A stretch of DNA of 64,000 bases from Candidatus Omnitrophota bacterium (GCA_020632495.1 JACKFL010000006.1:1488001-1552000); one strand, 5' to 3'. Counted from the stretch's first letter, positions 8,379-18,125 are shown. A program made the numbers and translations. The notes: generated by a model not told the origin, from the letters alone.

Positions 8379-11300
8379 GATCTGTCGTTACGATTGATTG
8401 CGGCCGCCTCGGCCATGCGTTGATCGCCGCTGTCATTATCCCGTACCGGCGAGTTATTGTCCATACCCAAAATAAGCGGGAGATTGTTCAACGGCACAAT
8501 ATTGATGATCACCGGCACGAAGCCTTCGATGTGCAGATCCTCCAGCGGCTGCTGTGTCACCGGCAGCGGAATGCCGGTCTCATCGCGTCTGATCTGCAGA
8601 TCCAGCAGTTGAATATTCAAATCGATACCCCCGTACTTCTGCTCGCCCCCTTTGACGTCCGCCGCTCCCGGGGCCGCCATAAGCGCCACATCGGGATAGT
8701 ATCCCTTTGCCCGCAATGCCACGATCTCCATCCCGCTGCGCTGCACAAAATAGCCGTGTTCAGGCTCGACCAATTCAAACCCGGGAACACGTTCCTGCCG
8801 CGGGCCGGTGGTGATACCGGCAAAGGTATGGGTCGTCCGGTTGCTTTGCGCGTCATAGCGGCTGTCGATTGTGATCTGACGTCCGTCCAGCGCGGCCGCC
8901 TTGCTTAGCCGGGTACTCGATTCAGAGATATACCCGCCGCCTTCATACAGACCGATGATCGCGTCGGTACTTTCGTCCCGCTGATCACCCTCGACCAGAA
9001 TATTGAAATAAGGGGCCACGCCCTGGCGTCCGTAGGATAGATGCCGGGTCCTGCCGGTCGCCGGATCATAGGTGCTCTCGATCATGGCCACTTCGCCGCC
9101 GCGGCTGTGATATTTCTCGACTGTCACCGGATCTCCCGCCGACTCAACCGCCTCACGGACGGAATCATCGACGACCAGCACAGCGTTGTCCCGGCCCGCC
9201 TGCGCCCGCTGTACGCGGAACGGAACCACGGTGGCCAATTCTTCAACGATGAGATCACGCACGACCCGCGGAACCGCCTGGCGTCCGGCAATGGCCGCGG
9301 CAATCGCCTTCTGGGCGGTTTGTAGCGTCGCTGCGGACTCTCCCAGCGCCTGGGGAACGGCCGGCGCATCTCCTTCCTGCGCGAGATATGCGCCGAGAAC
9401 GCGGATATGGTCGGCCGTTTGTTCGGCATCGACCCCGCTTAAGCGCGAATTCACCAGGACATTGATCACCGGCCCCATGGCAATCAGGATCTCTTCACCC
9501 AATTGCTTGCGCCGACGGATCCCGTAGGTCCCGGATCCGTCCAGAGCGGCATCAAAGGCCATCTTGTTGCGTATATTATTGTGCGCGATGGTGACCGTTT
9601 CATGCGCCTGGTCAAAAGCTGACTTAAGCATCGTGATCCAGCGGTCATCCTGGGTCTCCAGCTGGCGCGAATTAACATAGGCCCGATAAAGCCCCACAGC
9701 CTCGCGAATGTAATCGCGCAGCAACGGCCGGGCCCGTTCCCAGTATTCATGCATATTGCGCTGCACCTCCTCACGGTGCTCGCTGCGCACGCCGACATTG
9801 AACATATCGATCAGTTCGTCGGTATCGATCTCGGGAAAGGCGTCGATGATCCAGCCGTTAACGCCATGCTCAATCTGAATGTCGAAGCCGGCGCCTTTGA
9901 CACCGACATTCAACCCTCCGGCCAGGCCGACGCGCTGATGGCTGGTCCCGGACGCCTCTTGAGTCGGGTCCGGCATACTCAGCCACAGGTCCACGGCCGT
10001 AGTCGCCGCCTTCATCACGTTCTTGCCGGTCTTTTCGATGTAGATGACTTTTCCCTTCAGATTCTGCAGACGTTCAAACATCTTGTAGATAAACTCATGG
10101 TATCCGCGATACCGCGCCGCCACCGTTTGCCCGCCGATTTCGGCCTGACCATCCCGCAAAACGTGCCAATTGCCCGCGGCCTGAAAACCACCGGCGCGCG
10201 GCAATATCAATCCGTCCTCCCTGAGCAGGTCCCAAACTTCCCGCACCTGTTGCAACGATAGGTTGTCTATTTCCGCCAAGTCTTCCGGCGTAAAGGCCCC
10301 CGCCTGCATCCGCTTGAAACGCGCGACCCATTCTTCGCCGTATTCATCCTGAGCCTCGCCACCCAAGAGGAGATTGGCTCCTAAGCCGTACCCCAGCAAT
10401 TTGTCATTGAAATCAAAATACTGTTTGTCGGGGTCACCCACGATCCACTCAATCAGCGGAACAAGCATCCCCTGCCCCTTGTAACGGACCATGCGTCGTA
10501 ACAAACCGACCAACGGTCGGTTCTCGAGATCCGCAAACTGCGGGACCTTGTCGCGACCCATAACATCTCCCAAGAGCTGCACGAGATTATCATTCAGCGC
10601 CAACTTCGCCTCCCGGCGGATCGCATACAGCTCTTCCCCCGTAACCCCCTGATAACCGCGCTCCGCGACCAGACCCGCCAGAGCTTCGGGATACCAGTCC
10701 TGCGGCATCGAACCGTTCTGCGCCCCTTCGACGTCAAAGCCCGGAACGATAATCCGCCTGGCCACCTGGGCGTTTTCATCCGATACAGCGATAATCAGGT
10801 CGGCCAGATCCGCCAAGGCTTTAGGCGCATAAAACATGGTCTGATTGTACATATTGGTGAGCAAATCATTGGGCACCATGTCCCAGCCGAGCATTCCGCG
10901 CAGCCGCGCCACATCACTATAGATGGGGAGTGCCGCCGGGTTGGGAGTATGGGTCTTGTAAACGACCTTGACGTCCTCGAACATGCTGCGCGCCCCCAAA
11001 AGTTTCGCGCGGTTAATGTCGTTGATCATTTCGATGGCCGCGAAGACGGTTTGACCTTCATTCAACATAATGACATCCGGCGCCACCCCCAGCTCCCGCA
11101 GCAATTGCACATACGCCTTGCCGTAAAAGGCATACTGGATCCACTGTTGATCACCGCCCGGGTAAAGGTGGTGGAAGATGTCGAACTTCGGTGCCCGCAA
11201 CCCGAATTGCGGTGTCCCGTTGTTATTGACGATATAAACCTGAACTTCGTAGTCCATCCCTTCCGGCCGGGTTTCGGCCTTCAATGCCGCCAGGAGATTG

Positions 11301-13570
11301 TAGATCTCCTGTTGCCGCCCGTCAAAATCATGATGATGCGCGCGCAGGATTTTGCCGATATCGCCGACAATCTTGCCGCGTTTACTGACCTCCTCAATTA
11401 TTCCCAGTTCAATCAGCTTGTTCCAGTAACGGCTCACCTCGTCGGCTCGCAACCGAAGTTTCTTTTGCAGGTCATTGCGGATATGCATTTCCCGCCCTTC
11501 ATGATGAATCTTGCCCTTAAAGTTCACCTTGAATGTCATCGGCCGGCGGCGCCCCTGACTGTCGGTGATCATAAACGGCTTGATGTCCTGCTGGTTGTCC
11601 CAGTCGACCTCCTGGGGCGCGATGGTCCGCCGTTGAAAGACCTCATACAGCGGCAGCGCCGATAGTCCGGCATAGCCGTCAGTCGCTCCCCAGTTGCCTT
11701 TCAAATTCTCCTTGATACCGGCAACCGTCTCGCCGTCGAGAAATCCCAAACCGCCCGCTCCCAAAGCCACCTGGGCGTTGGGATCATTACCCTCACGGGC
11801 TAAGGCGGGTATCAGCGACTCCAGGACCACGTCTGCAAAGACGGGAAGTTTCCCGTCGACCAGAGGCTCGATCAATGCCTTGACCTCGGCATCCGCGGAA
11901 TACGCGACGATTTCCTCCGCCACGGATTGACCGCGGGCGGCCAGCCGGTTCATTTCCGAGAGACGATAAAGGTAGTCCCGGGCCACATTGCTGAATCCCA
12001 AATCGAACGGATACGCCCCGTTGATGCTGAGTTTGTAAAGATTGACGTCCTCGACAAAGTCCCCGACGGCTTGGCGCACCCCCTTGCGCAGACCTTCATT
12101 CTGGGTTCCGGTCAAATGGGAGTCGACCCAGTCCGCAAAATGGTTGCGGAACCAGTCTTCCTGACCGTCCACGCCCAAATCATTCAATTCACTGTGGACA
12201 ATCGCCTCCCGGGCAATTTGTGCCCAGCGGTAATCATCGAAAATCACCTGATGAATCGGCCGGTACTTTCCGGCCTGATCGGCAAGCACAGCGGCATCCG
12301 CGGCCGGCGCAAATTGCAGGGCCTCAATGTCGTCCCGGCGGGCGCCGGCGCCGACATCGTAAAGCCTTACTGTGGAAGAAACATAGCGGGATTGCATGAC
12401 CGTGTCGATCAGCGGGCGGATGCGGGCCAGCACGGCGCCGTCAACCGGAGCGTCCGCCTTGATGGTTCCGCGGCGGACAATTTCCCGGACCGCACGCATG
12501 TCGCCTCCTCCCGAAAAATAGCGCCGCGGGATCACACTGTCGGTATCCGGATCATAATCCTCCCGGATAAAATCGTACACGCCTTTACGGAAGGCCTCGA
12601 CATAACGGTCGAAAATCTGCCGGTTGACCGAAGGATCCGGCAAATCCACGCCGCGGGTCTTGCTTTGGTCCACATACACCTTGCCCAGCAGGGTTTCCCG
12701 CAGGTTTGCCTTGAACCAGGCAGCCAGGACCAGCGAATGGTAAATTTGACGCAAGGCCGCAAAATGCCGCCCCTGATTGATTTCCATTTCCAGTTCGGGA
12801 ATAATGATTTCCCGGATGACATCGGACGATACACCGCTCACCACCCGTTCCCGCCCTGGCTCCGCCGAGAGATTCATGCCCCGTCCGTTGGTATTGGCGG
12901 CGAGAGCGGCATAATCTTCTTCCAGCATGACTTTTAATCGGCTCTCCAAAACAAAGGCCGTGTTGTTCTTCTCATAAACCGTGGCCGTATCGGGAACGAT
13001 CCAGACCTTGTTGAACGTGTTCATCGGGATGTCCGTGGTGCCGAACCGGGCCTGGGCTTTTTGATGCACCCGCGCCCAGAATTCTTCCCCCAGGGCTTCA
13101 TCCGGGTACATCAGCGAGGAAGTCAGCTGCTTAAGGATATAGTCCTGCGCCAACAAATCGTGTCCCATGGCGGTATCGCCGAAACGCTCCCCCACAATAC
13201 GATTGCCTTCGTACGGTGAAAGATTGACCCACATCTCTTCTTCCGGGATCGTCAACGCGGTCAGAAAATACTTAACCAGCCGGTTGGTGTCCGCGGACAG
13301 CTGATCGTCACTCTGACGCCCCTCTCCGGTTTCAATGATAAAATCGAACTCCAAGGGATTCTCGGGATGGACCATCAACCCTTTGATAACGGCCGGTCGG
13401 TAGGCTCCCGTGGCAGACAACATCTGACGCGGCGCCGGCAGCGATATACCGGCCGTCTGCGCCATAACCGGTCCGGGCGGGACCACGCTTGAAACGGCAA
13501 ACACCACTGCGACGATTCGGCTGACGGCCTTCAGAAGGCCCTGTTTTCCGGGTACACAACGAACTCGCAT
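8375..13570 (-). CDS. Giant exported protein with glycogen-phosphorylase-like module
   Basis: The frame is open from 13657, but the ATG at 13570 is chosen because GGGAGGA lies just before it and a signal-like peptide (basic start, hydrophobic core, ending ...VMAQT) follows. Length is 1,731 aa. Residues 1 to ~350 are the N-terminal domain shared with the other giants, ending PRRYFSGG. From about 660 to 1330 it follows the alpha-glucan phosphorylase (GT35) order: LYPGGDQQW, MLNEGQTVFAAIE (about 837), THTPNPAALPIY (about 878), GLLRRMVRYKG, and EASGTSHQRV (about 1207). In active enzymes the last motif reads SGTSGMKA and its Lys holds PLP; here that Lys is Arg. The tail has GGIDLN at about 1648 and GFVPVIINIVP 30 residues on. 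It is expressed from its own promoter with a long leader and is coupled to the Enzyme I-like gene. Phosphorylase activity is uncertain. Confidence 0.88.
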   Translation of the reverse strand: MRVRCVPGKQGLLKAVSRIVAVVFAVSSVVPPGPVMAQTAGISLPAPRQMLSATGAYRPAVIKGLMVHPENPLEFDFIIETGEGRQSDDQLSADTNRLVKYFLTALTIPEEEMWVNLSPYEGNRIVGERFGDTAMGHDLLAQDYILKQLTSSLMYPDEALGEEFWARVHQKAQARFGTTDIPMNTFNKVWIVPDTATVYEKNNTAFVLESRLKVMLEEDYAALAANTNGRGMNLSAEPGRERVVSGVSSDVIREIIIPELEMEINQGRHFAALRQIYHSLVLAAWFKANLRETLLGKVYVDQSKTRGVDLPDPSVNRQIFDRYVEAFRKGVYDFIREDYDPDTDSVIPRRYFSGGGDMRAVREIVRRGTIKADAPVDGAVLARIRPLIDTVMQSRYVSSTVRLYDVGAGARRDDIEALQFAPAADAAVLADQAGKYRPIHQVIFDDYRWAQIAREAIVHSELNDLGVDGQEDWFRNHFADWVDSHLTGTQNEGLRKGVRQAVGDFVEDVNLYKLSINGAYPFDLGFSNVARDYLYRLSEMNRLAARGQSVAEEIVAYSADAEVKALIEPLVDGKLPVFADVVLESLIPALAREGNDPNAQVALGAGGLGFLDGETVAGIKENLKGNWGATDGYAGLSALPLYEVFQRRTIAPQEVDWDNQQDIKPFMITDSQGRRRPMTFKVNFKGKIHHEGREMHIRNDLQKKLRLRADEVSRYWNKLIELGIIEEVSKRGKIVGDIGKILRAHHHDFDGRQQEIYNLLAALKAETRPEGMDYEVQVYIVNNNGTPQFGLRAPKFDIFHHLYPGGDQQWIQYAFYGKAYVQLLRELGVAPDVIMLNEGQTVFAAIEMINDINRAKLLGARSMFEDVKVVYKTHTPNPAALPIYSDVARLRGMLGWDMVPNDLLTNMYNQTMFYAPKALADLADLIIAVSDENAQVARRIIVPGFDVEGAQNGSMPQDWYPEALAGLVAERGYQGVTGEELYAIRREAKLALNDNLVQLLGDVMGRDKVPQFADLENRPLVGLLRRMVRYKGQGMLVPLIEWIVGDPDKQYFDFNDKLLGYGLGANLLLGGEAQDEYGEEWVARFKRMQAGAFTPEDLAEIDNLSLQQVREVWDLLREDGLILPRAGGFQAAGNWHVLRDGQAEIGGQTVAARYRGYHEFIYKMFERLQNLKGKVIYIEKTGKNVMKAATTAVDLWLSMPDPTQEASGTSHQRVGLAGGLNVGVKGAGFDIQIEHGVNGWIIDAFPEIDTDELIDMFNVGVRSEHREEVQRNMHEYWERARPLLRDYIREAVGLYRAYVNSRQLETQDDRWITMLKSAFDQAHETVTIAHNNIRNKMAFDAALDGSGTYGIRRRKQLGEEILIAMGPVINVLVNSRLSGVDAEQTADHIRVLGAYLAQEGDAPAVPQALGESAATLQTAQKAIAAAIAGRQAVPRVVRDLIVEELATVVPFRVQRAQAGRDNAVLVVDDSVREAVESAGDPVTVEKYHSRGGEVAMIESTYDPATGRTRHLSYGRQGVAPYFNILVEGDQRDESTDAIIGLYEGGGYISESSTRLSKAAALDGRQITIDSRYDAQSNRTTHTFAGITTGPRQERVPGFELVEPEHGYFVQRSGMEIVALRAKGYYPDVALMAAPGAADVKGGEQKYGGIDLNIQLLDLQIRRDETGIPLPVTQQPLEDLHIEGFVPVIINIVPLNNLPLILGMDNNSPVRDNDSGDQRMAEAAAINRNDRS

Positions 13571-13668
13571 GAATGATCCTCCCTGAAAATTGGTGGAGTA
13601 CAATATACGCAATCCGGCAAAGGAGACCCTGTTTCGGGCGGCTCGCAGGCCGGACAAAAGGAATTATC

Positions 13669-13709
13669 TGCTGACTAAAGTTGGGTTGGGAATATTGATT
13701 GGGGAATGA
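13669..13709 (-). promoter_or_regulatory. Shared bipartite leader element, copy 1
   Basis: On the plus strand TGCTGACTAAAGTTG (13669-13683) and GATTGGGGAATGA (13697-13709) are separated by 13 nt. The same two blocks occur at 31844-31886, ahead of the giant glucan-enzyme gene. Both copies lie downstream of the predicted promoter, inside the 5' leader and about 80-100 nt before the start codon. A common RNA element or repressor site is possible. Confidence 0.6.
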
Positions 13710-13750
13710 TCCGATCGCGCGTGATTCCCGCCATCGGTACTAGTAAGTTT

Positions 13751-13778
13751 AGTATAAATAACTATTATTGGCAAGCAA
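13751..13778 (-). promoter_or_regulatory. Promoter of the phosphorylase-like / Enzyme I-like operon
   Basis: Reading leftward, TTGCTT (13773-13778) and TATACT (13751-13756) are 16 bp apart. The start codon is at 13570, so the leader would be about 170 nt. The same -10 sequence and spacing occur ahead of the giant gene at 31931-31958, which supports the call. Confidence 0.5.
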
Positions 13779-13804
13779 AATCTGACCGTTGTGGTGGGGA
13801 TTGG

Positions 13805-14224
13805 TCAGGGATGAATTTCCTCCAGGATCCGCAAATCCTCAACCGCCTCCCCTACGGGGGTTACCCCGCCGCATTCCGGCGCGATCATGAAGGCTCCGTA
13901 CATGTTCGTGTAAAACAGATACTGAACGTCCGGCTCAAACGGCGCCCCCCAATAGCTGTTGGCATAGACCTTCACCGGACCCAGGACCCGGCCCTTTAAG
14001 ACCTTGTCGACTTTCACCACGGCAAAGCTGTAGGTGTTTGTCAAACCCTCTTCCTGGCGCACGGCGAGCTCACCCACACTTCGGATACTCTGTACCGTTC
14101 CGGTGAACACATACCGGTGCTCCTCGTAGTATTGTTGGGGATCAGGCGGCAGACACGTCGAAGCCATGACTTTGGCCGGAAGTGCCGCGACGAGCATGCA
14201 GAATATTAATAAGCGTAAAGGCAT
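13805..14224 (-). CDS. Small exported protein, possibly NTR/TIMP-like
   Basis: The 139-aa protein has a signal peptide ending near ...KVMAS, followed at once by TCLPPDP. The beta-rich body includes YVFTGTVQSI, VVKVDKVLKG, VKVYANSYWG, YLFYTN and ECGGVTPV, with a conserved Cys near each end. This order (first Cys at the mature N-terminus, 'VFxGxV...VxKVxKG...YLFY....CGG') is typical of small bacterial NTR/TIMP-like exported proteins. The role is unknown. It is read away from the racemase gene and ends about 50 bp from the predicted promoter of the phosphorylase-like operon. Confidence 0.75.
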   Translation of the reverse strand: MPLRLLIFCMLVAALPAKVMASTCLPPDPQQYYEEHRYVFTGTVQSIRSVGELAVRQEEGLTNTYSFAVVKVDKVLKGRVLGPVKVYANSYWGAPFEPDVQYLFYTNMYGAFMIAPECGGVTPVGEAVEDLRILEEIHP

Positions 14225-14354
14225 AGAACTATTGTACCCGCTATTTCGGCAAACTCAAGTCCGATCCCCCCTCCGCGGAAGAACATTATTACATGTCATA
14301 GGCAGCGCAGTACAGGTATGCTATGCTTGTAATTATCCTTTCAAAGGAAATTGC

Positions 14355-15152
14355 ATGAAAAAAGCGGATGAGAAAATTATCGGAATTGTGGGCGGCATGG
14401 GCCCGTACACCGGGCTCGATCTGGCGGCCAAGGTCCTCGACCAAACCAACGCCCGCGGCGCAGCCGAACAGCCGTCTCTCGTGGTCATGTCCTGCCCTTC
14501 GTGGATCAACGATCGCACGGACTATCTGGTGCACCGCCAGGGCGAAAATCCGGCCGTCGGGATTCTGGACGTCATCGAGCGGCTTTATGGTGCCGGCGCG
14601 CGCGTCATCGGCATCCCTTGCAATACCGCCCATGCCGGGGAAATCCTCGCACCGGTCGCTGACGGCTGTGCGAAACGATTTGCGAACCTGACGCTGGTCG
14701 ATATGCTGCAGGAGACCGGCGCCTTTATGAGGGAATTTCATCCCGATATCGGCACCGCCGGGCTGTTGTGTACATTAGGCTCGTACAAGACCAACGCGTA
14801 CGGTGCCGTTCTGCAGGACTTCGGCATAACCGTCATCAATCCCGAAGGCATGCAGCAACAAGAGGTGCATCAGCTTATTTACGACCCCGGATTCGGCATT
14901 AAGGCCAATCCCAACCGGCTGGTCCACATCACCCGGACCCGGATCGAACGAGTGGCCATCGAACTGAAGAATGCCGGTGCACAGTCCATCATCCTCGGCT
15001 GCACTGAAATACCACTGGTGGTTAAGGAACGATATATGGCGGGACTCCCCGTCATCGACCCGACGCTCAGCCTGGCACGCGGTTTATTGCGAAAAGCCGC
15101 CCCCGGCAAATTAAGGCCCTTTCCGTATGAATCCGTTGAAACGTCTCTATAA
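14355..15152 (+). CDS. Aspartate/glutamate racemase family protein
   Basis: The ATG at 14355 is chosen over longer options because it gives the standard family start IIGIVGGMGPYTG and has AAAGGA just upstream. At 265 aa the length is normal. Both catalytic cysteines are present: Cys89 in GIPCNTAHA and Cys216 in ILGCTEIPL. The enzyme would interconvert L- and D-aspartate or -glutamate without cofactor in the cytoplasm. The ribosome site AAAGGA is the right arm of a perfect 6-bp inverted repeat (14336-14348), which could fold over it. The last 26 nt overlap the start of an ATP-grasp-like gene, so the two are probably translated together. Confidence 0.93.
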   Translation: MKKADEKIIGIVGGMGPYTGLDLAAKVLDQTNARGAAEQPSLVVMSCPSWINDRTDYLVHRQGENPAVGILDVIERLYGAGARVIGIPCNTAHAGEILAPVADGCAKRFANLTLVDMLQETGAFMREFHPDIGTAGLLCTLGSYKTNAYGAVLQDFGITVINPEGMQQQEVHQLIYDPGFGIKANPNRLVHITRTRIERVAIELKNAGAQSIILGCTEIPLVVKERYMAGLPVIDPTLSLARGLLRKAAPGKLRPFPYESVETSL

Positions 15153-16044
15153 AGCGATAGTCCCGGAAACGGTCAGGAACCGCGTGTGGGTCGCCGTCCG
15201 GGCCCTGCCCTTCGCCTGGCGGCTGACCCGGCAATTATTCCGTTACCGCCTGACCCATTTCCGCCCGTGGCCGGGGCGGACGATCCTGTGTTATCCCGAA
15301 CGGCCGCGCATTATCGCCTTTGGCCTGCGGAAAATCTGTCTGCTTAACGGCTACCGGGTGACTACCGACCCGGACAGCGCTTTTGATATCGCCGTCAACT
15401 GGGAAGATATCACCTGGCGGAATCCGGATGATGTCGTGCGCGATATCAGCCGCCGCGGCCGGTTTCTCAACGCCGCCTGCCTGGATATCAGCAAACAACA
15501 CGTCCAGGAAGTCTTCCGGCAAGTCTTCGGTTATTCCCTGGCCGTCGATCCGTTGACGTACCAGGGCCAGTGCGTAGAAAAGTCGAATGTCAACTTCAAA
15601 CATGACGGCCGGGTGATCACGTGCCCCGTGAAAGACATATCGCCGGAGCACGTCTATCAAAAACTGATCAACAACCGTCACGGCGAAGACGCCGTGGAGG
15701 AAATTCGCGTCCCCGTATTCGGACAAAACATTCCCTTTGTCTGCCTCAAATACCGCCACATCGGCGACCGGTTTCGCAACTATTACGGATCCCTTCTCAA
15801 ACGGACCGGTGACATCCTGTCTCCGCAGGAAGTGATGCTGATTCGCAAATTTTGTGAATGCTTAAAAATGGATTACGGTGAGCTGGACGTCCTGCGGGAC
15901 AGCGACGACGGGCGCCTCTATATTGTGGACGCGAACACGACGCCCTCCGGACCTCCCCGGCATTTGTCCGCACAGGATGAATGGCACGCCGTGCGGATGA
16001 TGGCCGAGACATTCGAACAAGAATTCATCAACAAGAAGACCTAA
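15127..16044 (+). CDS. ATP-grasp-like ligase
   Basis: The 305-aa protein has a basic N-terminus and then an ATP-grasp-like plan. An ATP-binding strand carries QCVEKSNVNFKHDG, a loop follows, then VYQKLINN and RVPVFG. Near the end is the metal-binding core DYGELDVLRD...LYIVDANTTPSG, where acidic residues and Asn would bind Mg-ATP. No signal peptide is seen. It overlaps the racemase gene by 26 nt, so a D-amino acid product of the racemase could be its substrate. That is inference from context. Such ligases join a carboxylate to an amine using ATP. It converges with the sulfotransferase gene and overlaps its end by 4 bp. Confidence 0.8.
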   Translation: MNPLKRLYKAIVPETVRNRVWVAVRALPFAWRLTRQLFRYRLTHFRPWPGRTILCYPERPRIIAFGLRKICLLNGYRVTTDPDSAFDIAVNWEDITWRNPDDVVRDISRRGRFLNAACLDISKQHVQEVFRQVFGYSLAVDPLTYQGQCVEKSNVNFKHDGRVITCPVKDISPEHVYQKLINNRHGEDAVEEIRVPVFGQNIPFVCLKYRHIGDRFRNYYGSLLKRTGDILSPQEVMLIRKFCECLKMDYGELDVLRDSDDGRLYIVDANTTPSGPPRHLSAQDEWHAVRMMAETFEQEFINKKT

Positions 16045-16865
16045 CCGTTCGGCCTCCGGCCCAACAGACGGGCCTTCATGCCGTCGGGTTTCATGCCGGC
16101 CCGGCGCATCAGGATCTTGAGCATCTCCTTGAAAACCCCCCGCCGCCTTTGGCGCAACTCCCCGGCATCGAAAAACTCCGGCCAGACGCTTTGGGTCTCT
16201 TCCGGATCGACCCCCTCAAGAACCTCCTCCCAGGAATGGTCCGGCTCATAACCCAGCTCGATCAATTCTCCGCTGATCGATCCGTGCTTCTCAATTTGAT
16301 CCGCCAACCGGCCCAGATGTTTGCGAAACGCTCCCACTCCGGCCGGGCTGATCGGACGCACGCTTTTCATGGCCTCAATGGATTTTGCCGACGGACGGGC
16401 CACTTCATGATAACGGCTGAACGACGCCTTCTTGGCGAGAAACGGCAGGCGTTGGTGAATACGCCGCTGAATCTCGTCAGGCTCCGTCACCAGGTCTTCG
16501 TACTTGACGCAAATCACCCGCGGGTGATGGCGGATTTTACGCCAATACGGCACGTAGGCCCGCCAATACCGCAGACTGGCCCAATATTTGTCCGGCTCCC
16601 GTCCATGCCGGCTGACGATCATGTCGCGCGGATCGCGGACCATGCAAATCACGTGAAGATCGGGATCCACCAGCAGCAACGGGCCGACGACCATAATATC
16701 CATCGGCTGCTTGGTGAGCATCACGTCGCCCTCTCCGGGAAGCTGGACAAAAATACGGTCCTCGTGTTCCGTGTGAATATCGATATCGAAGCAGGCGATC
16801 ATGGCCTCGGCCATGAGGGTCGTGCCGGAACGGGGGCCGGTCCCGACGATATGAATGCGTCTCAT
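16041..16865 (-). CDS. Sulfotransferase family protein
   Basis: The 274-aa protein has the two PAPS-binding elements of sulfotransferases: the 5'-phosphosulfate loop VGTGPRSGTTLM at residues 6-17, and the 3'-phosphate site CMVRDPRDMIVSRHG. A VKYEDLV strand of the usual kind follows. It would transfer sulfate from PAPS to an alcohol or sugar hydroxyl; the acceptor cannot be told. Its ATG overlaps the preceding exported-protein gene by 4 bp (ATGA). Five genes from 19627 to here form a tight leftward operon. Confidence 0.9.
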   Translation of the reverse strand: MRRIHIVGTGPRSGTTLMAEAMIACFDIDIHTEHEDRIFVQLPGEGDVMLTKQPMDIMVVGPLLLVDPDLHVICMVRDPRDMIVSRHGREPDKYWASLRYWRAYVPYWRKIRHHPRVICVKYEDLVTEPDEIQRRIHQRLPFLAKKASFSRYHEVARPSAKSIEAMKSVRPISPAGVGAFRKHLGRLADQIEKHGSISGELIELGYEPDHSWEEVLEGVDPEETQSVWPEFFDAGELRQRRRGVFKEMLKILMRRAGMKPDGMKARLLGRRPNG

Positions 16866-17509
16866 GGCCCGGTCTCCGGCATATTCAGTGTTCCGGCAAC
16901 TTCCGGTTGGGAGCTATCGACGACCGGCAGAATTAGCCGGCGCGGGGCGTTATGGCGCATGGTCCGGTCATCAAAATTATAAACGTCGACACGCCACTCG
17001 CCGTCCTCCCGCAGCACCATAGCCCGCCCCGGGATATCCAGCAGCCAAATCTCACGGACACCCTCTTTTTCAACGAACTGCTGCAAATGCCGGGCGAATT
17101 GTTCGGGGAGCCGGGCGGACAGGGAATCCCAGCTTTCCTCAACAAGCTCCAATTGACCGAACCGCTTTTCATAGTCCGCCACCGCGCCCATCGTATGCTC
17201 CTCGTAAGGATGAACGTACGTTCCGCGCAAAGTCAACAGAAAGACCCCTTCCCCTCCGGGCATCAGCTGTTCCACCTCAACCAGCGGCGGAAAAAAACCG
17301 CGATACTGCAAATCCTCGGCGGTCAGATCTCCGGCCCGGCTCGCCCGCATGTATCGCTTCACCGACTCAACATCTCCCTGCATGAAGGCCTCCCAATACC
17401 GCAGGAAGACTTCTTTTGGGGGCATGACAGCGCTTTCCGGTTGCGCTGCCACAGCGGACACGTTTCCGAGCATGACAATAATCATTCCACAAAGGATGCG
17501 CTTCTTCAT
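16862..17509 (-). CDS. Exported hypothetical protein
   Basis: The 215-aa protein has a clear signal peptide ending ...SAVAAQ. The mature part starts with a helix, VFLRYWEAFMQGDVESVKRYM, of the kind seen in NTF2-like / DUF4878 exported proteins. Beta strands follow (VFLLTLRGTY, EIWLLDIPGRAMVLREDGEWRVDVYNFDD) and fit a cone-shaped NTF2-like fold, though I cannot confirm it. It sits between a membrane protein gene and the sulfotransferase gene in the same operon. Confidence 0.72.
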   Translation of the reverse strand: MKKRILCGMIIVMLGNVSAVAAQPESAVMPPKEVFLRYWEAFMQGDVESVKRYMRASRAGDLTAEDLQYRGFFPPLVEVEQLMPGGEGVFLLTLRGTYVHPYEEHTMGAVADYEKRFGQLELVEESWDSLSARLPEQFARHLQQFVEKEGVREIWLLDIPGRAMVLREDGEWRVDVYNFDDRTMRHNAPRRLILPVVDSSQPEVAGTLNMPETGP

Positions 17510-17525
17510 TCATACTCCTTTAAAT

Positions 17526-18125
17526 TTAACGCCGTGAATGCGAATAGATCGTCGCCCCGCCGATTAAAATCCCGGCCAGCCCGCCGGCGTAGACGCCGAC
17601 ATGGGTCATCCATACGGTCGTAAAGTACTTCGCTCGAAACAGCCCCAAAGCGGCAATTACCTCCCGCTGCGTGATCCAACCGGTTTGAAACTGAAAACAC
17701 CCCAGCCCGGCCCCGGCAAACATAGCCAGCAACAACGGCAGTATCAAGTACGGGAACAGATAGTCCACCCGCGATTTGTCCGCATTGACCACCACAAAGA
17801 CGCAGCCCGTCACCGCTCCGGCAGAGAATCCGGCCTTTAATCCCAGGCGCATAACGTTGAGCATAAAGGAATTATCATAAGTAATCCCCTTGCCATGAAT
17901 GAAATAGTCGACGGAGATCTGAGATGTACACAGGTCCACTCCCAGGCCGAAGGCCGCGCCGATCAGGCCGGCAGCCAGGATAAAACCGTAATTGCGCCAG
18001 CGTTGCCGCTGCCCCGGCGGATTCTTAACAAAGTCATAAATCACCATCCCGCTCATAAACACCAACAGCGCGATCAACCGGTGTTCGTAATTAATATGGC
18101 AGGATGTCCCCGGTATGACACTCAT
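17526..18125 (-). CDS. Polytopic membrane protein, unknown
   Basis: The 199-aa protein has about five hydrophobic segments, with glycine-rich ones (LAAGLIGAAFGLGVDL, GVYAGGLAGILIGG). I recognise no family. Its ATG overlaps the stop of the PhoD-like gene by 4 bp, so it is made from the same message. Function unknown. Confidence 0.72.
   Translation of the reverse strand: MSVIPGTSCHINYEHRLIALLVFMSGMVIYDFVKNPPGQRQRWRNYGFILAAGLIGAAFGLGVDLCTSQISVDYFIHGKGITYDNSFMLNVMRLGLKAGFSAGAVTGCVFVVVNADKSRVDYLFPYLILPLLLAMFAGAGLGCFQFQTGWITQREVIAALGLFRAKYFTTVWMTHVGVYAGGLAGILIGGATIYSHSRR

Noticed and set aside
14336..14348. Riboswitch ahead of the racemase gene
   Set aside because: Only one 6-bp inverted repeat over the ribosome site is visible; no larger conserved RNA fold can be supported.
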